DNA from: Paenibacillus sp. FSL H7-0331
GTDB taxonomy: Bacteria > Bacillota > Bacilli > Paenibacillales > NBRC-103111
Direction of reading: 5' to 3'
DNA: 64,000 bases
Assembly (NCBI RefSeq): GCF_001956045.1
Contig: NZ_MRTH01000035.1
Location: 22,942 to 86,941 of the forward strand
A model generated the notes under the pieces. That model did not search any database, had not been told where the DNA came from, and was given only the letters and a program-made list of their open reading frames with translations. The translations under genes were made by a program, and so were the position numbers. The stretch's first letter is position 1. Every line of letters begins with the position of its first letter. Positions 54,176 to 62,105 of this stretch are shown piece by piece.

Positions 54176-54426
54176 ATGGCATTTCTAAAATGCTCCGATT
54201 GTAATCATATGCTTAAGGCTGTACAAATAACCCGATTCAAAGAGGGGAGTAGCGAAGTCTCGAATATACCCCGACAGGTATCCGAAGTTCGGAGTGGTTA
54301 CCTGTAGACTCAGTCTTCGTTGGTCTCCCAGAGGGAGCTTATTGTCCCTCATGTAAAGCGATAGTTGTTCTTGATAAAGAGGAGGATTCAAGAATTCCAG
54401 GTGTGTTCAGCGGAGACTTCTCTTGA
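54176..54426 (+). pseudogene. Frameshifted small double-CxxC protein
   Basis: ATG 54176 with GGGAGG 7 nt upstream starts MAFLKCSDCNHML and would stop at TAG 54305-54307. The -1 frame then gives VFVGLPEGAYCPSCKAIVVLD and ends at 54426. Joining the two frames between 54253 and 54304 gives one protein of about 83 residues with CSDC and CPSC pairs, as in zinc-ribbon proteins. The frameshift could be natural decay or a sequencing error. Confidence 0.55.
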
Positions 54427-54885
54427 GATTGGTCGAAGCATTACCGCGAATGTGGCCAGAAATTGCATTATATCAGTTTAATTACCGGGAAACTCCGCGT
54501 TATTATTATACGTTCATTATTTAGAACTATTTTATGGAAAAAGGGAAAGTTCCCAGATAGGAAATCTCATTTTTATCACTTTTATTTCCAGGTACATTAC
54601 AAATTATCTCAATTAATATCATAATTATAACGAATTATCTCAGTTATTAATGATATTTATCTCAAATAGACGTTAAAATACTCTGGGATTTTAGCTCTTT
54701 TTAGTCTCAATTATAGCCGTTACTCACAAGTGTGAGTAATAAAGTATTGCTTTGTGATTTTTGTCAGATGATAAAAAAGTCTGGAACCAGTAAACAATGT
54801 ATGGAACCGCAAATGAGTTGTTCTTAATTTATTAAAACGTCTAGAGGGTAGCCTGATGAATTTATATCTGAGCTATCCTCTTTTT
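54427..54885. other. AT-rich intergenic region with orphan operator and terminator
   Basis: Base composition drops strongly (for example 9 G/C in 54601-54660). The region contains a perfect dyad at 54720-54739 and a plus-strand terminator at 54844-54887, but no gene of which they could be the control region. The gene itself may have been lost by decay, or a short RNA may lie between. Confidence 0.6.
54720..54739. promoter_or_regulatory. 20-bp dyad with 9-bp perfect arms
   Basis: TTACTCACA-AG-TGTGAGTAA has the size and shape of a regulator binding site of the TetR or MarR type. No adjacent gene is evident. Confidence 0.5.
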
Positions 54886-54887
54886 TT
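54844..54887 (+). terminator. Terminator without an obvious gene
   Basis: The stem GAGGGTAGC/GCTATCCTC (one G-T wobble) is followed by seven T residues. It reads on the plus strand, but the only plus-strand gene before it ends at 54426 at the latest. Confidence 0.7.
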
Positions 54888-55146
54888 AAAATTTACGAGG
54901 TATGGGGCAGGCAATTTCCAAATCAATGCTACTTTCGCATTCCAGACAATTGTGCCACACCACCATATGGGGTACCGAATTAGGTACACCACTCCATTTT
55001 AAATAATCGTCGAACTCTTCGAACAATCCAGGAATACTTGCCCTGCTTGTTGTTTCTCTAAACGATACGACAGTTAACGGTTCGAGCCTCTTAACAACCA
55101 CCTCATGTAGGGGCATCCCGCCGTCTTCCCGTTCGATCTGCTGCAA
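54886..55146 (-). pseudogene. Fragment of a MerR-type regulator effector domain
   Basis: An 86-residue frame reads QQIEREDGGMPLHEVVVKRLEP-like sequence, then SFRETTSRASIPGLFEEFDDYL and ends IACPIPRKF. This matches the linker and first half of GyrI-like effector-binding domains that follow the DNA-binding part in MerR-family activators. Both the DNA-binding N-terminus and the rest of the effector domain are missing. It is probably a decayed gene and has no ribosome site. Confidence 0.6.
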
Positions 55147-55377
55147 TATTTCAATTTTACATATGAAGAGCAGGAGATTCTACCATAAAATCCGATTTTG
55201 CATTTTAAAGGTAAAGGTTGAAATTCCATCACAAAATCCGAATACCCAATTAAACTAATATAAAAACTGATTTACTACAGTAGGTTAGGTCAGTCTTTTT
55301 GGAGTATATTGTGTAAACAAGCTTATGCGCGCTTTTTTATTGTTATACAACATATGGATTTGGTTTGAATGACAGAC

Positions 55378-55929
55378 TCATTCTTTAAAATAGGGAGTAA
55401 TCCCTCTTGAATATAGGTTCTCCACTAACTTGAAAAATTCTTCTGACGATAAATCCTTTTGACGCTGGAGCCAAAGACGAAATAAAGAAAGGGAAGTTGT
55501 CAGGTAAAACTCAATTAAGTATGGCGTTAAGGAATGGTTTTGCGGAACGTTTAATTCTAATTGATCCAAAGTGATTTCTTTTTTTAAGCGTTTTAAAAAA
55601 CGGGTACTTCCATAATCACCCAAAAGGGCATTAAGAACCAGGAGATGTTCTCTTTTGTCCAGACAATAGAGCGTATCTTGAACCGTATGCATCAATAGCT
55701 CTTTATTCGCCAATTCTTTTTTTAATTCATTCAATAAGTCATTTTCAACAGAGTCTAACAATTCGTAAATGTCAGTAAAGTATTGATAAAAGGTGCTGCG
55801 GTTATATCCTGACTTATTCGCAATTTCCTGAACCGAAATTTTCTCAATCGGCTTTTGGCTATATAACTCACAAAAAACTTCTACAAACTTTTGTCTTGTT
55901 TTCTCCGTTATTTGGGGTTGCTTTTTCAT
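55378..55929 (-). CDS. TetR-family regulator
   Basis: This is a 183-residue TetR-type repressor. The DNA-binding domain is KISVQEIANKSGYNRSTFYQYF at about residues 29-50, followed by FTDIYELLDSV. The helical ligand-binding part is C-terminal. ATG 55929 follows GGAGGGAAA. It faces away from the ketopantoate-reductase-like gene, and the operator at 56020-56039 next to that gene's promoter is its likely target. Confidence 0.9.
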   Translation of the reverse strand: MKKQPQITEKTRQKFVEVFCELYSQKPIEKISVQEIANKSGYNRSTFYQYFTDIYELLDSVENDLLNELKKELANKELLMHTVQDTLYCLDKREHLLVLNALLGDYGSTRFLKRLKKEITLDQLELNVPQNHSLTPYLIEFYLTTSLSLFRLWLQRQKDLSSEEFFKLVENLYSRGITPYFKE

Positions 55930-55986
55930 GTTTCCCTCCTACTAGCGAATAAGAATATCATCCGACAAATAATAAAAAACTGATGG

Positions 55987-56015
55987 TTGATCAAGGAATA
56001 ATAAAGATTTATAAT
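55987..56015 (+). promoter_or_regulatory. Promoter of the ketopantoate-reductase-like gene
   Basis: TTGATC (55987-55992) and TATAAT (56010-56015) are separated by 17 nt. The expected start is near 56022, inside the operator that follows. Confidence 0.75.
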
Positions 56016-56019
56016 CACA

Positions 56020-56039
56020 TCATACAACATGTTGTCTGA
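56020..56039. promoter_or_regulatory. Operator, probably for the divergent TetR protein
   Basis: Arms TCATACAACA and TGTTGTCTGA match at 9 of 10 positions, around a perfect ACAACATGTTGT core. It overlaps the expected start site of the panE-like gene, the usual place for TetR repression. Confidence 0.7.
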
Positions 56040-56077
56040 TAATCAAAAGGAAATGTTAATAAGTAGGGGTGGTTTTA

Positions 56078-56995
56078 ATGTCAGCAAAACAAGATAGATT
56101 TTTATTTTTTGGTGCAGGTGTCATCGGGAGCATGTACGCAATTAAGCTCATTGAAGCAGGGTTTGACGTTACCCTGTTTGCACGTTCTAATAGATTTAAA
56201 TCATTAAGAGAAAATGGCCTGCAATATAAAGAAAAAGGTGCAGTTAGATCGATACAAGTGAATGTCATTGATACGCTCGAAAATGACGATGTATACGATT
56301 TTATTTTCGTTACCGTTCGTTATGATCGGTCCGAATCAGCGTTGTTAGCGCTAAAAGATAATCAAAGCAAAAATATAGTTACGATGACTAACAATCCAAT
56401 TGGATTTTCTTCGTGGCTGGATATCGTAGGGGATAGACTTTTACCAGCTTTTCCCGGCTTCGGCGGACAGATTAAAGATGGAGTATTGCATGCTCGATTT
56501 CTACCAAAGATTATAGCGGCAACTGCATTTGGAGAAATTAATGGTGTAGTGACAGAACGCATAGAAAACCTCGCAAAATTATTTAAAACAGCAAAGCTTC
56601 CCTACGTTATTAAAAAGGATATGCAAGCGTATCTAATCACACATTCCGTATCAGACATTGCCATGCTGAGCTTTTTGCATTCTGAGAATAAGATAATTGA
56701 CAAAAAAACAGCCAGAAAGACGGCACGCAAAATAACAGTCACTTTAAAAGCGTATCTAAGGGCAATACAAAAAGCTGGCGTTTCAATTGATCCACCAATG
56801 CTTAAAATGGTGCTTAAATTTCCAAACTTATTTTTGGATCTTTTCTTTATGACATGGCTACGAACTAAAATGGTTAGGGATATGATGTTGCCGGATTATG
56901 CGAATAATGCTAACAATGAGATTGTGCAGCTGAGTAATGATTTAATGAAATTTTTAAGTCAAAATGACATCAAACCGGAAATACATGTTCAGTAA
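56078..56995 (+). CDS. Ketopantoate reductase-like NAD(P) oxidoreductase
   Basis: This is a 305-residue member of the ApbA/PanE family. The nucleotide-binding start is FLFFGAGVIGSMYAIKLIEAG near residue 8. The C-terminal domain is less conserved, so the real substrate may not be ketopantoate. ATG 56078 is preferred; GTG 56069 is in frame but overlaps the site AGGGGTGG. The control by the divergent TetR protein suggests that it responds to a small molecule, perhaps in detoxification, as inference. Confidence 0.82.
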   Translation: MSAKQDRFLFFGAGVIGSMYAIKLIEAGFDVTLFARSNRFKSLRENGLQYKEKGAVRSIQVNVIDTLENDDVYDFIFVTVRYDRSESALLALKDNQSKNIVTMTNNPIGFSSWLDIVGDRLLPAFPGFGGQIKDGVLHARFLPKIIAATAFGEINGVVTERIENLAKLFKTAKLPYVIKKDMQAYLITHSVSDIAMLSFLHSENKIIDKKTARKTARKITVTLKAYLRAIQKAGVSIDPPMLKMVLKFPNLFLDLFFMTWLRTKMVRDMMLPDYANNANNEIVQLSNDLMKFLSQNDIKPEIHVQ

Positions 56996-57312
56996 TAGTT
57001 TTTTCGTAGCATCCTTGACTAAACTAACGGGAAACGATAATTGAACAACAACAGCGGCAGTCTAAGACTTTATGTATCAAGTCTTGTTCTGTCGCTGCTT
57101 TATTGGACCCAGTCTAAAACTTATTTTTAAGAAGCTGATGATTTTTTAATTCATAAACGTTAACTGATCTTCCAATGCCTCTCTTGCTACTTGCTGCGCA
57201 TAGGAATACCGAGCGATCGCCCAATTTGTCCTGCGTTTAAAATGGTGAAGCGAAGCTTTAGCTCCGTGTTGCCTTGAACTCCTTATAACCATGTTGCATC
57301 AGGGCCGTAAAA
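56996..57312. other. Intergenic region left of the GC-rich segment
   Basis: It contains a hairpin at 57052-57098 (AAGACTT/AAGTCTT with a 7-bp outer stem GCGGCAG/CTGTCGC) that probably ends the reductase gene. On the minus strand, a short stretch reads NAGQIGRSLGIPMRSK-like sequence before a stop and may be a gene remnant. No intact gene was found. Composition changes abruptly at about 57300. Confidence 0.5.
57052..57098 (+). terminator. Hairpin after the ketopantoate reductase-like gene
   Basis: Two 7-bp stems are stacked with an internal loop. Only a weak T run follows. Confidence 0.5.
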
Positions 57313-58203
57313 TCAACCGTCCGACGGGGCGTACTTACCCACGTCCGGCTCGAATGCCGCTCCACTCGCCAGGTTCAGCTCCACGTGGGTGGTTCCGCGA
57401 TCGTCGGTCAGCACGATCATTCGCGACCCGACGACGGGAACGCGGTCGTCGCTGGTGCGCATGTGTGCTGGTACGACACGTGGAGCACCGTCAACGATAT
57501 AATTTACCTCAACCGTGAAAATCGGCAAATTAAAGAGCCAACTGTTAGTAAAATTCACGGCGGTCAACGTCCCGGTGTATGACGAACCCTCTACGCGGAG
57601 TCGCTCGATGTCCGCCTGACGCCGCCGGGCGTGGGCGATAGAGCCGGGCAACCGCAGGAGCGTGATGGCGGCCCAGAGGGCGAAGCTAGCTCCGACGACG
57701 GCGCCGAGCTCAAGCGGGATCGTCGGCGATGTCGCTATGGCCTCGAGGTCAAAGGGGCGCGATGGGTTGCTTGTCAGCGTCCAGAGCAGGAGGACTCCCG
57801 CGACTGCTGCGAGCCCTCCTGTTACCGATAGCGTCGCGAACAGGCCCGCTACCCTGGTCTGTCCGAACTGCTCAATCGATCGCGAGTACACTGCACCGGT
57901 CGTACCGATCGCGACGAACAGCAGCAAAACGGCGACGCCCACTGTGACCGGATGACCGAGGAGCATGTTGATCGCCGGTGTCGGCGCCATGCCGAGCAGT
58001 GCGCCGAACGGCACGGAGCCTGTCAGCGCCCACAGTACAGCGGCTGTAATCAGCCACGGTATCAGCGGAGCAGCGCGTCCGACGCGACGTCCCGGCAGGA
58101 GCATAGTCATTCGTCCGTTCTTATCCGTGGTGGAGAACAGCGGCAGCGTCTCGATATGTTCTTGCTGCCCGTGCTTCTGCTGACCCTCCGCAGCATCCCT
58201 CAT
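57313..58203 (-). CDS. Membrane protein of actinobacterial character (DUF3592-like)
   Basis: This gene is strikingly GC-rich (42 of 60 G/C in 57661-57720), unlike its surroundings. The roughly 296-residue product has four membrane helices (WLITAAVLWALTGSVPFGAL, VTVGVAVLLLFVAIGTTGAV, VAGLFATLSVTGGLAAVAGV, LGAVVGASFALWAAITLLRL), a short Arg-rich linker, and a C-terminal domain with TGTLTAVNFTNSW and VEVNYIVDGAPRVVPA. These resemble DUF3592-type membrane proteins. ATG 58203 is chosen because GGGAGG lies 9 nt before it; ATG 58209 and the frame to 58278 are alternatives. Recent acquisition from a high-GC Actinobacterium is probable. Confidence 0.7.
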   Translation of the reverse strand: MRDAAEGQQKHGQQEHIETLPLFSTTDKNGRMTMLLPGRRVGRAAPLIPWLITAAVLWALTGSVPFGALLGMAPTPAINMLLGHPVTVGVAVLLLFVAIGTTGAVYSRSIEQFGQTRVAGLFATLSVTGGLAAVAGVLLLWTLTSNPSRPFDLEAIATSPTIPLELGAVVGASFALWAAITLLRLPGSIAHARRRQADIERLRVEGSSYTGTLTAVNFTNSWLFNLPIFTVEVNYIVDGAPRVVPAHMRTSDDRVPVVGSRMIVLTDDRGTTHVELNLASGAAFEPDVGKYAPSDG

Positions 58204-58406
58204 CGACATCGCCCTCCCGAGGAAGATACTCGCACCCTGAGCGGCGGAAGGGGATTCCCCGCGACGCGGCCGGGACAATCAACTATAAAATGGAGGAGTT
58301 TCTTCCCTTTTTCTTCCTCATTATTAAACGTTTTTTTGTAGGTGTTATGATATTCTAGGTGCCGTAATAGAAAGTTTAACTTCCTGTTATCTTTGTACTC
58401 AGCCAT
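58200..58406 (-). pseudogene. Local gene truncated by the GC-rich segment
   Basis: ATG 58406 with GGGGGTG upstream starts MAEYKDNRKLNFLLRHLEYH and continues to KGKKLLHF in AT-rich, native-looking codons. From about 58280 on, the frame enters GC-rich DNA and reads Pro/Arg/Gly/Ser-rich sequence until the stop at 58200. The product is therefore a chimera. The original function is not recognised. Confidence 0.5.
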
Positions 58407-58590
58407 ACATAACTTCACCCCCAATATTTCATATCTATATTTTACCACTATAAGGTTGTCCGCTGTAAATACCCCCAAGTCGACATGCATTTCAATATGG
58501 CGTGAGCAACTAACAGGTACGATAGTTGAACGGAACAAGCAGATCACCGCGCAGCAGCAGTTCCTTTCGCATTTTTCGCCGATAGTATCG

Positions 58591-58864
58591 TTAAACTGAG
58601 CCATAAACTTGTCCAGCCTCCATGGGCTTGGGCTTCCACGTATCTCGCAGTGTTCTGAAGGCGAGGTACAACAAAAAGACTGACCCCGATCAGAGCGAGG
58701 GAAAGATAGAACAAATCCCCAAAGAACGCTCCAAATCCGATCATAAATGAGTGCTTAAACTCACGCTCCATCCGTGTTTTCATAATGGCTATATTGACCA
58801 TGCCAAGATCGAAGCACAGGGATAATGAAAAAAATCCTTGCGCGCCTACTTGTAAAGCATCCAC
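58591..58864 (-). pseudogene. Degenerate LysE-family exporter
   Basis: The first frame reads GFFSLSLCFDLGMVNIAIM and FMIGFGAFFGDLFYLSLAL, the typical start of LysE/RhtB exporters. After GVSLF the coding switches frame, giving LLYLAFRTLRDTWKPKPM and then a stop. About 15 residues expected between the two parts are missing, so a small deletion has broken the gene. The rest of the exporter (about half) is absent. Confidence 0.6.
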
Positions 58865-58924
58865 TCTGCATCCCGTATCTCTATCTGTTTGAAATTACCC
58901 AACAGCTCGAAAATTCATCTTTAA

Positions 58925-60436
58925 TTACTCCTTTTTTCTCTTTTTTCTCCCGCCAAATCCTCCTTTCCCTTTTCCTTTTACTTTCCCTTTTCCTTTTCGT
59001 TTTTTCTTAACTTTTGCCTTATATGGCGTGTCTATCTCAGGCAGGTCGGGTCTTCGCTCCCTTGAACTTGGAAGCTCCCGTGGTTCGGATCTTGAAGCCC
59101 GAACAGGTGGTTTACTCCGAGGGACCCGTAGTGTATCCGGATCTTGAGTATCTCCCCAGCGTCTTCCAGTTGCGGAGCGACTGCTTGATGTCGATGAAGA
59201 AAGGTAATTGCCATGTAATATTCCTTTATCGTCTTTGGTCACATGCATGGCTGGGCTGGTCATCGCAAATGCTTCCTTATGAGTAATGACCTTATTTCGG
59301 GCAAGGTCATGAGTGCTATGAAAGGCCTTTTCTGCCGACTCCGTCATTCTTCCTTCTGACAAAGGATAATCGGCGCCATGGAGGATTGCTGTATTCGTTT
59401 TGGCTTCGTCGGCTCGTATATTTCCAGCGCCGACCGAGACTTTATCAATGGCTCTGGTAAGCGCAGCAATCGCATGGGATCGCTTATTTTTGGCTTTCAA
59501 TTCTAAGGCGGAGTCAAAAGACGCTTTTGCCTCTTTTGACTCTTTATGATCAGGTCCAGCCGTTGAAGTAATAAAACGATTAAAACTTTCCAGGGCTTCT
59601 GGCGTAGTTGCCGTTTCAATTGCTGACCCAAAAATTCTGGCTATGTTACTATCGGCGATAATATGGTTCCGGCTTAAACCTAAACTGCTCATGTTAACTT
59701 TCGCTTCCAGGTGTTCGATACCCCCGAACGTGGCCGAATGATCGGAACGGGAAGTGTCTCCACCTTCTCTTTTACGAAGACCCGTATCAACTCTTTTGGG
59801 AATTCCTTTTCTTTTGTACTTGGCGACGAAATCTGGAAGAGGATCTCGACCAGGCACCATGACGTCAGTTCTTGGTTTTGGTTTGCCACTGCGCGGTACC
59901 CTGCCTCCAGAGATGGATGGAGATTCCCCTTTTTTGACAGCTCTTTTATAAGAGGTTCTACCCCCTTTTGAAGCTCCACCCCCATCTGCCTGATCCGCGG
60001 AGGGCTCTACAGGTTTAGAGAGTGGGATAAGTTCTGTTCCTTTTACGGTATAAAAATTGTCGAGATCTTCGTGTTTTGTCATCAGATCAATCAATCTAGC
60101 TTCGTCTGTATCCCTTTTGTACAGTTTATAGATACTGGAAGTTTCGATTCTCGAATACGGCTTATTGGATGCGTTCATGACTACTCGTTGTACCGCTTGA
60201 TTGTCAGACTGTCTATTTAGAATAACTGGCTTTTCTCTAGTCTTTGCTTGTATCGGTTTTGACGGCAGCGAATCAAAAGATTGCAGATACTGCATTGTTC
60301 CTCTATTGCCAATCGTATTCTGTAGTTGCATAATAAAGGAAGGGGATAAATCGGCCTGAGGTGTCTTCACGGTAGAATTGCCTGAAGGGGAGTGCTTTGA
60401 ATTCTCTCGCCCTTTTGGATCGTGAGTGTGAAACAA
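58925..60436 (-). CDS. Putative contractile-injection-type cargo protein
   Basis: A 503-residue protein without a signal peptide. Near residue 38 it has LQNTIGNRGTMQYLQS, which matches the LQ-x-TIGNRA-V-x-LL motif typical of DUF4157-type and contractile-injection-system cargo. The next 200 residues are polar and Lys/Arg/Pro-rich. The core (about residues 245-430) contains GLSRNHIIADSNIARI and THDLARNKVITHKE with several conserved-looking His, and might be an enzyme or toxin domain; I do not recognise the family. The C-terminus is a Lys/Arg/Gly-rich tail. TTG 60436 is preferred, with AGGAGGTG 6 nt upstream. The divergent neighbour encodes a methyltransferase-TPR protein. Confidence 0.7.
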   Translation of the reverse strand: MFHTHDPKGRENSKHSPSGNSTVKTPQADLSPSFIMQLQNTIGNRGTMQYLQSFDSLPSKPIQAKTREKPVILNRQSDNQAVQRVVMNASNKPYSRIETSSIYKLYKRDTDEARLIDLMTKHEDLDNFYTVKGTELIPLSKPVEPSADQADGGGASKGGRTSYKRAVKKGESPSISGGRVPRSGKPKPRTDVMVPGRDPLPDFVAKYKRKGIPKRVDTGLRKREGGDTSRSDHSATFGGIEHLEAKVNMSSLGLSRNHIIADSNIARIFGSAIETATTPEALESFNRFITSTAGPDHKESKEAKASFDSALELKAKNKRSHAIAALTRAIDKVSVGAGNIRADEAKTNTAILHGADYPLSEGRMTESAEKAFHSTHDLARNKVITHKEAFAMTSPAMHVTKDDKGILHGNYLSSSTSSSRSATGRRWGDTQDPDTLRVPRSKPPVRASRSEPRELPSSRERRPDLPEIDTPYKAKVKKKRKGKGKVKGKGKGGFGGRKKRKKE

Positions 60437-60529
60437 GATCGCACCTCCTAAATAAAGATTATTATACATATTCTACATCTTATTTCTTTCCCCTTTTTTT
60501 CTAAAATTGCTTGATCGGCAGGATGACAA

Positions 60530-62068
60530 ATGAACAATTATATGAGTTTTTCTAAATCCCCGATTTGGGATCTTCAGCGCCGGTATTTCGAAGAACAAGG
60601 CATAGAGGCATGGAGAGATAGTGAGGTTCCGTATTATATTACGAATAATTCGTTATTGGCGAACGCTTATGTGGAGATGGTATTCGGGTTTTTGAAGGAT
60701 TGGGCCCGAGATGGTAACGATGTAAAGGAGCCCATATATTTGCTGGAGGTGGGTGGCGGGACCGGACGCTGCGCCTATTTCATGCTTAAATCGTTGGAAT
60801 CCCTCTATATGCTGACAACGGAATCCTTGCCACCTATTCGTTATATATGGACCGATTTGCCTCAAAAAAATGTTGATTTCTACGCTTCACACCCTCGGTT
60901 TGCAACATTTGTGCAAAATGAAACACTCGATTTTGCTAGATTCGATGTTGAGCAAGACAATGAACTGTACCTTATTCATTCCAAAAAGTTGATTACAACG
61001 TCCAGCCTAACTCAACCCATTATTGTAATTGCCAATTATTTTTTTGATAGCATACCTCAGGATTTGTTTTTCTTTCGGAATGGACAAGCTTTTGAATGCC
61101 AAGTTTCGCTGGAACAACCAGAACCGGAGAATACAGATTCGATAACAGAATCTTTGACGAATCTGCAGTTAAAGTACGGATACTTGAGAGTAGAAACTAT
61201 TGATACAGGAAATCATTATAAAGATCAACTATTAGAAGAGTATCAAAAACAAATCGCGACTTCCCATGTTCTAGTTCCCTTTGTTGGGTTCGACGTTCTT
61301 GAACGTATTCGTCGATTTTCTCAAGTAGGGTTTATGTTGCTATCAGCAGATAAAGGACCCTGCAATTTGCAAGAGCTGGACGGACTGGATACACCCAAAT
61401 TGGTCACTCATGGCAGTTTTTCATTGAACGTTAATTATCATGCAATGGGTTATCTCTACGAGCTACAGCAAGGGAAAGCCCATTTCCCCACGCATAAACA
61501 GAGCCATTTGAATACAGTTTGTTTGCTTATGGTACCAAATGCCGATGCATTTGGGGAGACTCGGCAAGCATATGCGAGATATGTCGACAGATTTAGTCCG
61601 GATGACTATTTCCAATTAAAAAAAGCTTTTTTTCGACACCTAGATCATATGGATTTTCACGAAATCTTGTCATTTTTGCGTCTTAGCTGCAATGATCCAC
61701 GACTCTACGTCCAATGCTTACCCAGATTATTAAAATTGTCATCCGAACTTCGAGATGCCGACAAACATACGTTGTTTACACTCACTGAACAGGTATGGGA
61801 TTGGTACTACGATATTGGGGACCAAGAAGATTTAGCCTTTCTGATAGGAACTCTGCTATATCAAATGGATTTTTATGAAGAGGCGATAGAATTTTACCAG
61901 AATAGTCTGCAAAAAGATGGACCCTTATATTATAATATGGGCATCTGTTATTATCGGTTGATGAAAGACGAGGAATGCCTTGCCTGCATGGAATTGAGTC
62001 TGGGATTGGATCCGGAAAGCGTAGATGCAAAAAGAATTATCCATGAATTAGAGCGGAATGACATATAA
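60530..62068 (+). CDS. SAM-dependent methyltransferase with TPR tail
   Basis: A 512-residue protein. The SAM motif LLEVGGGTGRCAYFMLKSL is at 71-89, a strand-2 acidic region WTDLPQKNVDFY near 109, and VIANYFFDSIPQDLFF near 166, similar to MidA/NDUFAF7-type methyltransferases. The C-terminal 80 residues form TPR-like helices (LAFLIGTLLYQMDFYEEAIE, then GPLYYNMGICYYRLM). It may modify a protein partner. The divergent cargo-like gene shares the 93-bp promoter region, so they may be co-controlled. ATG 60530 lacks a strong ribosome site. Confidence 0.72.
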   Translation: MNNYMSFSKSPIWDLQRRYFEEQGIEAWRDSEVPYYITNNSLLANAYVEMVFGFLKDWARDGNDVKEPIYLLEVGGGTGRCAYFMLKSLESLYMLTTESLPPIRYIWTDLPQKNVDFYASHPRFATFVQNETLDFARFDVEQDNELYLIHSKKLITTSSLTQPIIVIANYFFDSIPQDLFFFRNGQAFECQVSLEQPEPENTDSITESLTNLQLKYGYLRVETIDTGNHYKDQLLEEYQKQIATSHVLVPFVGFDVLERIRRFSQVGFMLLSADKGPCNLQELDGLDTPKLVTHGSFSLNVNYHAMGYLYELQQGKAHFPTHKQSHLNTVCLLMVPNADAFGETRQAYARYVDRFSPDDYFQLKKAFFRHLDHMDFHEILSFLRLSCNDPRLYVQCLPRLLKLSSELRDADKHTLFTLTEQVWDWYYDIGDQEDLAFLIGTLLYQMDFYEEAIEFYQNSLQKDGPLYYNMGICYYRLMKDEECLACMELSLGLDPESVDAKRIIHELERNDI

Positions 62069-62105
62069 TCTGAAAATGAACATAATTCGAACAGGAGTTG
62101 CTTGG

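Noticed and set aside
57631..58341. Several plus-strand frames in the GC-rich segment
   Set aside because: GC-rich DNA produces long open frames by chance. Only the minus-strand frame has membrane-protein structure and a good ribosome site.
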